Shown: positions 1 through 11,938 of the stretch, piece by piece
Position numbering within the stretch: position 1 is the first letter of the stretch
Layout: the number at the start of each line of letters is the position of its first letter
Origin: Xiphias gladius
Taxonomy: Eukaryota > Chordata > Actinopteri > Istiophoriformes > Xiphiidae
Reading direction: 5' to 3'
DNA: 64,000 nucleotides
Assembly: GCF_016859285.1 (NCBI RefSeq)
Contig: NC_053403.1
Span: 3,865,948-3,929,947, forward strand
Notes under the pieces: generated by a model
Seen by the model: the letters and a program-made list of their open reading frames with translations, nothing else
Told to the model about the DNA's origin: nothing
The model's database searches: none
Translations under genes and position numbers: made by a program

Positions 1-560
1 TCTTTGGACACTGTCCTGCTGATGCGTTCACTGTCCGGGCCATATCAGTCTAACAGCAGTAAGCGTTTATTGTAACAACAGGCCGTAATTCACGGGACAG
101 TTTGACTTGTCAAACACAGGTGTTAACTGTCATTAATAATGGCTGCGTTTACTGATGCACCTAAATGGAACAGATCTATTATTAATGTCAGTAGTTACAC
201 CTCTGCTCAAGTCACATGTCCACTGTGAGAAAAGTCGGTAATTGCACTCCTCTGTACACTTCTGAGCTGATGGGAGGGGGGGGGGCATTTTAACATGTAA
301 TTAACAGCAAATTACAACAAATAACTTGAAAGAAAAGTCAGCTACTGTCACTTTTATCTGTTCTGTGTGTCACTATGATTGACTGTTTTCTGTTTTTATG
401 TGGAAGCTGGTTACCTCGCGTTAAGTGATTTACATGGGACCGTTTTGCTAAACCATGTCGCTGACGTGGTCATTTTTAATGAGCAAACTGAAATGAGCAG
501 ACTGATAAACCCTTTTTAACAGCGGACATTTGTCATTGCCGGAGAAGCACAGGTGTAATT

Positions 561-917
561 AGAGCTGCAACGATAAGTCGACAGGAATATGACTAATTAA
601 ATAACTAGTCTGATAATCGATTAATCGTTAAAGTGATTGCCATTTTTGCAAAAAAAAAAAAAGAAAAAGAAAAAAATAGTTTCTAGCCTCTCAAATATTA
701 AGATTTCCTGCATTTCTTATATTACACTGAATGTCTTTGAGTTTTGGGCGGTTTGGTCGGATAAAATGACATTTGAAGACGTCAACCTGGACTCTGAGGA
801 ACTGGGATGGATTTCAGACATTTTGTGGACTTAACGACTAATCGATTAATGAACGGAAAAAAAAAACCTGTGTGCAGACGAATTGATAATGAAAATGAAC
901 TGTTATTTGCAGCCCTA
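561..917. repeat. Interspersed 'GGGCTGCAAC' element, copy 1
   Basis: First copy of a short element that recurs about a dozen times here. Its ends are imperfect inverted repeats: AGAGCTGCAACGATAA on the left, and TTATTTGCAGCCCT on the right, which reads AGGGCTGCAAATAA when reversed. The inside has the family hallmarks: repeated TCGATTAAT motifs, an A-rich run, a TTTTGGGCGGTTTGGTCGG block and 'CAGACATTTTGTGGAC'. Possible 8-bp flanking duplication AGGTGTAA/AGGTGAAA (7 of 8). It looks like a non-autonomous DNA transposon; I cannot name the family. Confidence 0.6.
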
Positions 918-959
918 GGTGAAACTAGTAACACCAGTAGTGGCTCACTTCTGTTTTAG

Positions 960-1063
960 GGGCTCTAGTAGGGCCTTGCCTTCGAGCCAGCATGCCCTCT
1001 GTGACAACCGCCGGTCTGTTCATAGCTGTTTTTTGTAAGTTCCTCTTCACTTGTACAGAATAA
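960..1063 (+). CDS. gtf3c2: Possible terminal coding exon of gtf3c2 (partial gene)
   Basis: A good acceptor (CACTTCTGTTTTAG) precedes an open frame, phase 1, that reads ALVGPCLRASMPSVTTAG and ends in TAA. GTF3C2 is the WD-repeat TFIIIC110 subunit of the RNA polymerase III factor TFIIIC. Its C-terminus, as I remember it, has a GLVR-x-H-CLRG/A-like stretch, which the LV-x-x-CLRA here resembles. Stronger support is position: in human, GTF3C2 lies directly upstream of MPV17 on the same strand, and the rest of the block is conserved here. The stop overlaps an AATAAA signal (1059-1064), so the 3' UTR would be very short. A second frame (GSSRALPSSQHALCD..., stop at 1036) is also open, so the reading frame is uncertain. 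No other gtf3c2 exon was found in 1-959. Confidence 0.33.
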
Positions 1064-1064
1064 A
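1059..1064 (+). terminator. AATAAA polyadenylation signal
   Basis: A canonical AATAAA follows the exon-like segment starting at 960 and is followed by a T/G-rich stretch (GGTTTTGTTGTTT, about 1082). It would end the upstream plus-strand transcript, taken to be gtf3c2, about 1.8 kb before the mpv17 start codon. Confidence 0.4.
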
Positions 1065-2859
1065 AACATCTCAACACAAAACCGGTTTTGTTGTTTAATA
1101 TCGCGGCCGTGCGCTAGAGGGCAGCACGTTTAACACTTTCTTGTTTACAGCGGACGTTACGCACACTGCAGTTCTCGTGCTGCCTTCTAGTTGTGTAGGA
1201 AGTAACGACTTCGTCACCGGGGTACGGGCGCCCTTTCAGGCGCCGTGTCTATGACCCCCGCCCCCCACATCCCCGATGGTTTTGGAAATGGCAGCGGTAC
1301 GTGAAACACGCAGCGTGAAAAAAATTTAAACACGACCAATCTGTTTGTTTCTTTCCATGGCTCTCGGTGTCAAAATACTGTGAACACATTCTGAAAGATG
1401 GCTTATATGTGCTGCTTGTGTGAAATAGAAAAATGTACATAAATGATGGAAAGAAATATTGACATTACCTGATCAAGCAGTAACATGTTCGTGCAATATC
1501 TTTTTTTTGTGTGTGTGCAAGTTAAGATACAGGCAGATTGATTGACGTGATTTAGGTCTTTGGATAAAAGTTTTGCTTGGAGTAATTGTTTTTTAATCTT
1601 AAATTGAGCCTTTTCTGGTGCAAGTTCAACATTTATTTGGCTTAATTGTTTCTCTTGATCTCTAAAATTGGGCGAGAGCTTCCCCAAAAACTCTGCTTTT
1701 ACTCAAGTAATCCCTGTGAATGTGTCTGGATGGAGTGTGAAACTTTTTTTTTTTTTTTTTTTCTTTAATTGCTGTGCTCAAAGGTCGGAGCTGATGTGGA
1801 GACGTGAATGCATCACCGGCAGCGCAGTCAGTGGAGCCAGGTTCGTTAACAGGCATGTGCGCATTTTACTCACATCCATCGTTATTTACTGTGTATAAAT
1901 AAACATCGAAAGAAACACGTTGAGTGACACACGTTGACAGGGATGAGTCGACATTTAACTACAGCTCAGTTAGCTCAGTTATGTCAGTTCTGTTCTTGTA
2001 CATAAACTTACAAATGCGTTTGGTAACACTGATTTTCAGCGTTGTAACTTTTACTCTCCACTGCGGTTTATTTTATGTCACAAGTTGCTTAAAAGTTGTC
2101 GGTGGTTAATCGGGAACGATTTGATTTTAAGTGACGTTAGTGACCAAGCAATGCCGTCTGCACTGCCGAGATTATATATACTTGTAACGTTAGCTTAGCT
2201 AGCGTGAGACTGAGCCTCGCGCCGGACTGCGTTGAAAAAACTCGACGGTTAAAAGTTTCCCCGGACATTTGTTAATCTACGCGCCTGCCAGAAAATAATG
2301 TATACCTTTTTGGAGATTATTTGAAGTCACTCTTCAATTCGGCATCGACAGAATACACCGGGAACGGCGCGGTTATATAAAACGTTTAACTTTATAATAT
2401 CAGCCCGCCATCAAGTTTCATCCAGTGGGGAGGGCATTGGCTTGCAGTTCATGTCGAAAAAAATGGTTTAAAAAAAAAAAAAAATCACTCAAAATTGCTG
2501 CTTAATGATGAACTATTAATTGCAATCTTGGCCGTAAAGCGTGTGATTCGTCAAAAAGTATTTCGTAATGTTTTATGGGCTTAACTGACATATTCCGAAA
2601 TGTCACCTCCACTCAGGAGTCATTGTACAACTTACAGCTCAGCCCCGGAGAAGCAGACTAGTTTAAACTAATCATCAGGGCCGTGATAGACAATATGAGG
2701 GAACTTATTAGCAGGGTCGCTTAATTTGAGTCACATTGCCTGCCGGTGTTGGGCGGGTCGGACTAATGGAAAAGTCACGCTTTCACAATGTAATTTGGTG
2801 TTCATGTTCATTTTATGTGTGGCGGTGTTTTGATTTTTGTTTTTTCTAAACCTTCATAG
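1065..2859. other. gtf3c2-mpv17 intergenic region and mpv17 5' region
   Basis: No coding segment is supported. The stretch 2165-2300 has TATATATA followed by CpG-bearing sequence (CTCGCGCCGGACTGCG) and could hold the mpv17 promoter and non-coding first exon, but the donor was not identified. The only firm sign of an upstream exon is the acceptor ending at 2859. Poly(T) and poly(A) runs lie at about 1745-1761 and 2470-2484. Confidence 0.4.
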
Positions 2860-2867
2860 CAGGGAGA

Positions 2868-2940
2868 ATGGCAGGCCTGTGGAGATCCTACCAGGCCTTG
2901 ATGACCAGGTACCCCTGGAGCGTGCAGATAGTGACTGCAG
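2868..2940 (+). CDS. mpv17: mpv17 coding exon 1
   Basis: ATG to GTG ACT GCA G, then donor GTATGA. Encodes residues 1-24, [17 protein letters not shown]..., aligned to human MALWRAYQRALAAHPWKVQ. Confidence 0.95.
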
Positions 2941-3432
2941 GTATGACCCACCTCTTGTCTGGCACACTACATATATCCAACAGTTAAAATGACTGAGAGG
3001 GGGCAGGGCAGGGGTCCTAAATTTTCAAACTTTGCTCCCGTTTTTACTGAGTGAACCTGAGGGAAAAGGGGCCTATGAACTGAGAGGCCAAACTTTTTTT
3101 TTTTTTTTTCCTCCCCTCTTGGTCTGTTTCTAATCACTGTCAGCTCAGAGACTGATTTAAAAACAGCAGGAACCTGCATCAGGCTTTATCTGAATGCATT
3201 TGAAGTGGCCTCGGCAATGAATGAATCGCCTGTAGTCTGTTAGTGTTAGTTACTATATTTCTTCTCAAAATTAAAAGTTGCTTGCTTTTTCCATCTTATA
3301 AAATATCCGGATTCTTTTGAACTTGTGACTGACTTTTGTTCAGGGCTGCAACTAATGATTTTTGCTCTATCGATTAATGTGACCACATTTTCAGCTCATC
3401 AGCAATACGCCCAAAAACATGTTACAGGTGGT

Positions 3433-3491
<59 letters not shown>

Positions 3492-6400
3492 CCGGACCAA
3501 GCACTATATTAGAAACACCTGTACACCTGCTTATTTATGCAGTTATCCAATCAGCCAATCCTGTGGCAGCAGTGCAATGTATAAACGCATGCAGATACAG
3601 GTCAGGAGCTTCAGTTAATGTTCACATTAAACATCAGAATGGGGGTTAAAAAAAAAAGAAAAGAGATCTCAGTGACTTTGACCATGGCAGGATGGTTGGT
3701 GCCAGACAGGCTGGTCTGAGTATTGATGAAGCTGCTGAGCTCCTGGGAGTTTCACACACAACAGTCTGTAGAGTTTTTACTCAGAACGGAGCCAAAAACA
3801 AAAAACACCCAGTGAGCAGGGAGAGGAGGACGGCCAGACTGGTTGGAGCTGACAGAACAAGCTACTGGAACTCAGATGACCTTTCTTCACAACTGTGGGG
3901 AGCAGAGACGCATCTCAGAATGCACAACACGTCCAACCTTGGGGCAGATTGGCTACAACAACAGCTGACGACCACGTCGGGCTCCACTCCTGCCAGCCAA
4001 GACCAGAAGTCTGAGGCTGCAGTGGGAACAGGATTACTAAAAACTGGCCAGCTGAAGGCTGGAAAAACGTAGCCTGGTCTGATGACTCTGGATTTCTGCT
4101 GAGACAGCAGATGGTAGGGTCAGAATCTGGTGCCAGCGGCATGAATCCATGGACCCGACCTTGTGTCTCCTGTGGGTGGTAGTAGCCCAGTGTAGTACAG
4201 TTTAACCACCACTAGATGGAGGCAGTGTATTTCTGAGGCATGAATCTGGCCAGGGGTGATTAAGGGCAAAAAATAATAGAAGAAAATAAAGCTCACATTC
4301 ACGTTTTTTTTTAAGTAGATGGTTGTTAACTAAAACAAACAGTTCCTAGAAAATTGTGTTATTATTATTATTATTTTGAGTAAAACACACACAAGGCTTT
4401 TCGGGTGCTGGGTAAAAATTACCTGCACAAAAAAAATGAACACATACCTGAAGCCTGCTGTGTCTTCCCCCACCTTTTAAAAGAGAAGAAGAATGGGTCA
4501 CGAGACAGCAGTTTACAGGCTTTTTTTTTTTTTGTGCCTTTGAGTTTTTATATGCCACCATTTTCAAAACACTTCACTTTCATGAGATGTAAGGCTGACC
4601 TAAGATTCAGAAATAAAACAAATCTATGAATCCCAGAGTTGGGATTTGACTTGGCTTTGCCCATAAAACAACTTGAGACTTGATTTAAACTTTCTTGAAA
4701 AGACTTAACCACAGCTGTTACTTAAGTTTGATTCACATGTGGCTCTTTTTAAAAAAAATACATTTATTATACCTTTTGCCCGACCCCACCCTGCAATTCT
4801 CTCCCCCATCAGTCCACTGAAAAATGACCACGACCTGCGTGACCAGATAAATATCTTGTCATGCAGCTTTCAGAAGACTTCACGTGTTTATGTATGTTTT
4901 TGGAGGGGTTTTAACCGATGTTTTTTTTTTTTTTTTAATTTTGTCATTATAAAGCGAAACATAGATGACATTGATTGACAGACTGAAGCTTCCAAGCTTT
5001 ATGTCCCCTCTGTCCTCTGCTTTAGTGCTTTGCTGTCCATCAGGGCATCTGAGTCAAAGGGACAAAGGAAGTACTTGTATTTACTGCTGTTGTGCAGTTG
5101 ACATTTTCTGCTCTCCAAGCGTGCCGTGTGTGTCGGTCGCTGGGTGTGTGCACCTTGTCACCCTAACTGCCTTTTATTAGTTCTACCATGACATTTTAAA
5201 TAGAGGTTACCTCTCTTTCTGCTGGGTCTATGTTGTTACACTCTGCTGTCAATTTTAACAGTGGTACGTGGGCCATGGTGGTTGACATTATGTTTTGTGC
5301 TTCTTCTACCTGCTGAAGTTAAGTCAACAGCTGGGGTTTTTGTTAAGTGCGTCGTGTTGATTTTGAGTTCCACTAATCACGAATTTTCACACTGGCAAAG
5401 TTTCACTTGTGGTGACAAACCCAGAGAGAATTATCACTAACTCTACAGAGCGTTTTAGCCTCTTTTAAGTTCACTGGTTTGCTCTCACAGCACATTTACT
5501 GTATCGTTCACGCTCGTCGCTCCCATTAATCCTGTTTCCATCAGCAGCAGGCAGCTGTTTCCAGCAAAGAAGCTCTGATAAAGTGGAACATTTAGCAGCT
5601 GATGAGCCAGACATTTTCCTCAGTTGGAGTTGGTGGAGACCTGTGTCTGCCGAATGTGTCAATAATTTGCAACTTTATAAGGTGATGATATATCAGGGTC
5701 GTGTCGTTGTCAGTTTTGTTGTGGAGTTGTTCTGCTGCTCTCCTGCAGTGGTCCAAAAATCAATTAATGCAGCCTCAAATACAGCGCCATTGTAACGGTA
5801 ACTGTAGGAAAGTGCAACAAGAAAAGACAAGGTTTGGTGTTTGGGGGAGATAAAAATCACAACACTGTTTATACAACTACTAAAATAGTGTAGGGTCAAT
5901 TTTATGCCTTTTATTACGGACAATTGAGAGATGAGGGGGAAGGATCGATGTTGTGACTTTTATGTGAAAGTGATCGGGTGCTTAATCAGGTACTAGACCG
6001 CCAGGTTGTGTTGCCGTTAGACTGATGCATAGGGGAGCGTGTCTGAAAGGGGACTAGAGACGCACGCAACAAAGGTGCCTGGTTTGCGTCTTAAACTCTA
6101 AGTTACGGGGGGGCACCTGAAACGATACTGAAGTTTACACTGGCCTGGTGCATTACTTCGAGATGATTACCTCTATGTCCAGCACGGCAGTCACACTTGA
6201 TAAGTTGCCTAAATTAGCTGTTCTTATTTTCATTTAATATGATGAGACATGTCTGTATCTGTTTAACAAGTTAGACCAGATATAGGCCCAATGGGTGGAC
6301 CGTATGGATCTGTTTCCACTCAGTTGTATTGCTTTGCATTGGGGTTCATTTGGAAATTTATTTTAAAGCGATCGTGGCTTTGTGTCCATTTTGGTACCCG

Positions 6401-7157
6401 CCTGCTGACACCATCTTCAGCTCTTTGGCCAAGTCACCATAACAGCTACTAGTCATTAAAACAACCGACAAATTTAGTTATCATCGGTTATCCACGGGGA
6501 TAATATTTCCTGTAGCGTTATGCTCGGTGAACTGAGCCACAGCACCTGTCTCCCCCAGGGTCTTTAGTGGGTGTCGGCGACGTCATATCTCAGCAGCTGA
6601 TTGAGAGACGAGGGTTGGCTCAACACAACGTGCAGCGGACGGCCAAGATGATGAGTATTGGTTTCCTGTTTGTGGTAAGTGTCCTCTCCTTGCAAATAGT
6701 GTGCCAAGTTGTGTGATAACAAGTCTGTGAAAACTAAACTGCTGGTTTATTCACAGTGTCTGGGAATTGTTGGCCGATGTATTACTTGTCTCAAACAGCT
6801 GTCCAGTGTCAGTGAGTTGGTTTTCACATCACAATGAAATGAAAGGATCCAGCAAAAAAAACAAAGAACTCTAACCTGAAGACACGTAAAATGATGGGGT
6901 GTATTTGATTTTTTTTTTTTTTAAATTAATATATTGATATATGTAAAATATGTGCATTGAATGCTGCCTGTTCAATTATTTAATATGAGAAGGAAAATAA
7001 AAAGCACAATGAATAGATTCATGGTGAGGACTCTATATCAAACACTTGGAGGCATCAAAATCCATGTTTGCAGCTCTCTGTAAGAGAGAGACACTTGGCT
7101 TGTGCATGACGTACTTCTATTTCTGTTCTCGTGTGCATGTGGATTCTTTTCCATGTT

Positions 7158-7194
<37 letters not shown>

Positions 7195-10100
7195 TGAGAG
7201 AGAAAACACGTATTTCACCAATCGCGTCCTGTGACTGCAGCACACTCTCAGTCACTTGACATCACTGTGACGAAGGCAAAGTTTATTTATATTTCCGTAA
7301 TCGCCTTGTGCTCGACCAATTAGCCTCCTCGTCATATTCAGTTGTGCGGAGAAGACGTATAGATGTTTGCCCGGACAATAGCTCGTCGGCCCCACACGGG
7401 AGTCCATCGACAATGTTTCACTGAAATGACATGTTTACCGGCAGCTATATTTAACCTCATTCATCTAGAAAGACAAAACCGTTTCATAACTCACGCACCA
7501 CGTGTCATTCGTCCTCACACTCGTAGCATGTTTAGTTTGTTAGTTCACCTTCAAGTGCTCTGCAGCCAAGGTACAAATGTTTAAGGACCCAAGCAATGCA
7601 CTGAAAGCCACCAGATTTTGTCATGTGCGATGAAACATGTTGTATTACGATTAACTTGTAAATTTTTCAGCAGTAGTTTCAATTTTTTGTTTTCATTCAC
7701 TATCCAAGTCCATTATTTGACTATTTGGAAGCTCGGCTAGAATGTTTATGGAACCGGAACACAATTATAAAAAATGTATTTACAAGAGAGAGAGCTGTTA
7801 ATGACTTTTTAATTGATGAACTAATGTATTTAATTTCACATCAAAGGGTCCAGTAATCGGGAGCTGGTACAAAGTTTTGGACAAGCTGGTTGTTGGGGGA
7901 ACTAAAAGTGCGGCCATGAAGAAAATGCTGGTTGACCAGGTGAGAGATGCATCCAAGAAACCCTGAACGGTCCCTCCTCTCTTCTGCCTCCACTGCTTCT
8001 TGTTCTCACATGAAATCAAGTGAACCGCTTTTAGCAAAGCGGAAGCCGGCGGAATGATGCAGTCTCTGCTGTGCGTGAGTTTTTATGTCTGTGTGTATTT
8101 CTGTCTTATTAGAAGAGGCTGACTGGGTGGATGAGTCCCGGCCAGATACACAATTTTCTCCTATCAGGCTGACAGACGACTCCTTGTCGTGCCGGCAGGA
8201 GGAAACTCTAATTCTGTCCAGAGCTTAGGACGAGCGGAGCTGTACGGTTCGGCCGTTTACTCCCTTCCCTTAGACTTAATGTGATCCCCTCTCTGAGCAG
8301 TTGCTGAGCTGTGAGAGAGTGAACTCTAAATAAATAATTCTTTGGCATTTTTCACTCTTTTCTGACATTTTATAGGCCAATCATAATTTCATAGACCCCA
8401 AGGTGATGACTGCCATCAGTGGGAATGGGAGATTGAGAGATGAGTGTTGGGAGTAACTGTACAATAATTCTATATATACAGAGTTATGTACAATTAACAC
8501 AGATTTTTTTCATTTTATTTTTTTATTTTTCTTTGAGAAAAAGCAGCAAATATTTGCATTTAAGAATCTGAAACCAGTGCGTGCTGACGGCAACTTAAAA
8601 CAGCAAGAGAGCAAGTATTTAGTAAACACTAAGATCAGATAACAAGAACACGATGAGGCAACGGGACTAATAAAATACAGAGATTAACAAGTGAATAACA
8701 AGAACGTACAAAAAGCAGCAAACCCAATCGACAATTAGTGGCTTTACGTCAGTGCAAATTAAACATCTTCGGGCTTCGGACTGTTGCTTGGACGAAACAT
8801 TTGAAAACATTACGCAGGAGATGTCTGGGCAGCTGTGATGGACACTCTTCGCTGTTTTCTGACATTTTATAGACTAAACCGTTAGAAAACAATCAGCAGA
8901 TTTATCAGTAGTGAAAATAATCATTTCTTCCAACCTTAAAACAGAGAAAGAAATTTGGTTTCAAAGCTCACTAATAGTGAGCAAACAATTTTATCACCAA
9001 GTGCATTAACGGTGAACTCTAAAAGCAGCTTTCTTGTGGAAAAAATATTCATCATAACATGTAAAAACTAAAGAAGCAGCAGTTTGACTCTCTGCCCTCT
9101 GGTGTTTGATTGTATGAAACAGCACAGTACAGCAGAACAAAAGCCGGTTCAAATAAAACCACCACAGGATAAGGACTTCAGAGCTTTCTATATCTCCCTC
9201 TAATGAAATATTTAAAGTATAGGAAAGGAAAAGGTTCGCTCCCATGCTTGAATAATGTAATGTGGTCACCCTGACTGTACGCTGCTCCCTCTGCGTCCGT
9301 AAACGTAATAACTGAAGTGCCATTTGGTGACTTGAAAGATTTAAGGCGAATGCAGCTGCAGCGTCTTCCTGCATCAGACCCGAGTAACAAGAGGAGCAGT
9401 GTCTCGTCACTGTAGCGCCAGTGTAAACACCTGAGCAGAGACCAGGGTCCTCCTGAAGATTTCAGATTTCCTTTTGAGTCTGGGTTTTTATCCCTCATTC
9501 TGCTTCAGTTCATGCATCAGATCTTCCCTTTAGCCTCGGTTAGACCCCTGATTCACTGAGGACGGACAAGAAACCACTCGGCACACAAGAATATTACATG
9601 TTATAAACTGTATAACTACTTATCAGTAAAGCAAAATAAACATTTTTCTTTCATAAGATTTTATTCTGTCTTTTTAAAAAGCAGTTTTGACATACTCACA
9701 AACCAAAAACAAAATAGGTGTAATCCTAAAGACAAACAAACTATAAGATTGGCAACATGTTTACCACATGAATAAGATCAGGCCATATGTTATTCACAAC
9801 TTATTATAACTTTATATATATTAACTCAGTTAAAGATGCTTTAAAGACCAATATCTTCATCATAATCTAAAATGAGTTCATGCATTATTTAATTTTTTTA
9901 TTATTTTTTTTTATTTTTTTACTCAACCAAATTTTAAAAAAAGTTAAGTCTTAAATCCATAATAAATTCAGCCGTGCTCTCATGCTTGTCAACTGAAACC
10001 AGTGGTCTTGTATCCTCTTTTTTCTTTATCTGAAACCATAATGACACAAATTACTACAAACATTTTAACCTTTGAAACTTTTTAAATGGTATTAAAACCA

Positions 10101-11884
10101 GCGGTGCTTCTCTGCCAATGGTGCACAAACCCGGGTAAATGACATACTGTAGTTAGCATGCTATAATGCTCACGTGCACATTTAATCACCAGCTAAAACA
10201 TACTGTGTGGCCCTCAAGTTAATTAATGGACCAGTACTTAACTACCACCAATGCGATTATCCCTTGTTTTTCATCGTTTCATTCCTTTTGCTGGGGTTCC
10301 TGATCTTTTTCTTACTTGTGTGTGTCTTTATAGTTGTGTTTCGCGCCGTGCTTCTTGGGAGCCTTCCTCTGTATCTCCGGTGCAGTGAACGGACTGACGG
10401 TGGAGGAAAACGTCACCAAGCTCAAGAGGGTAATTTGATTTCAATTTAATACCACGTCAGTGTCCAAAATGGTTGTAGGGATGATTCCTATTCTCTTCTT
10501 TCACAAGTTTATGCTGTTTTCCTCCCATTGTCTGCCTATAGACAGTATATGTCAACCTGCAGCTGCTCCAGGGTGTGTCCTTTCCTTCCACCAGTGCATG
10601 TTAGGAAGGGTTCCAGTCTCCCTAAACTGTGAATGAAACAAGAAGTAGTCTAGCTCGATTTTTTTATTGCTTTCCTACGTGGAAAATTTAACGAGTGACG
10701 AGGGCTAGTCAAACCTGAAAAACTCTGACCGTGGGTCAAAACTATCTCCACTTGAGGCAGAGGTTCAGCGTGTGACCGGATCTGTCCTCAGCACATTTTT
10801 TTTATTAATGAAAGTTGCATTAAAAGCAGGACACAGAGAATACACTAGAGCCTAGAGCCGCACAGATATGAGTATGGACAGTAAACACAAATGAAAATTA
10901 CTATAAGTTAAAATTAATAAATTAAATTAAGAACAATAAAATAGAACAATACCTTTTTCTTTTTTTTTAAATTCCAGACTAAAAACCCCAATATTTATCA
11001 AATACTTTTGCTGTGATCTGCCACCGTAGCAATCGTTTCCAATCTCAAGGCATCTACAATTCTTGAAAAGCCTTTAAAAAACCAAAAAAACCAAAAAAAA
11101 CACTTTCAGTTCCTCCAAAAAAAGAAGGTATTAAAAAGTCTTAGATTTAATTTAACTCGCTGTAAAATCTTTTTTTTTAACTGGCCAATCCTTCCATCCA
11201 TTTATCCATCCATTTTCTGCTGCTGATCCAGGTCCAGGTTGTGTTTAATGATTGATTAATGATGTTATTAGTAATTATTGTCATATAGAGCTGAGAATTA
11301 CCCACAAAATGGGACATAATCGTCAATAAATTCATGCACTTGGTAAAATATTGAATGGAATAATGTCCATAGTGGTTTTCACTGGAATTTCCCAAGCTGT
11401 GGTCGTAACAGCTGTGAAACATGTATTAAATTACATTCTACTTGGGGTAAAAAAATGTCTTACATTCTAGTTGCATTCACCTCTCCTCTCCCTGCCTTGT
11501 GGCGGTTGCTGCATTTTTCAGATGCAGTATCCACATGCGTGAAAAACTTTTTCTGTTTTCAGACATTTAGTCGGTACCGGGCTTTTATTTTTTTTCTGGT
11601 TTCACTTAACCTGGTATTCTGTATTTAGACTTGAGATGTGACAATAACCGACTTTGGACTCGGGTCAGTTCTCCAGCAAAAGAGCGATATGTTTTCCGTG
11701 CGAACACATCACAGGTAAATGAGAGTACACAGAGAAGGGGGTTTGGTTTTCATTGTAGGTAAAGTATCTGACCTCCAAAACTCACCTCTCTTTATTATTA
11801 GAAACTATTTCCTGTGATGGGGGAAGAGACGAGAGAGGGTGGGGGTGGGGTGGAGGGGCTGTGGAAATAGCCAGAGTGACTCAT

Positions 11885-11938
<54 letters not shown>

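Noticed and set aside
637..834. 65-codon ORF starting MPFLQKKKKK
   Set aside because: It lies entirely inside a non-autonomous interspersed repeat.
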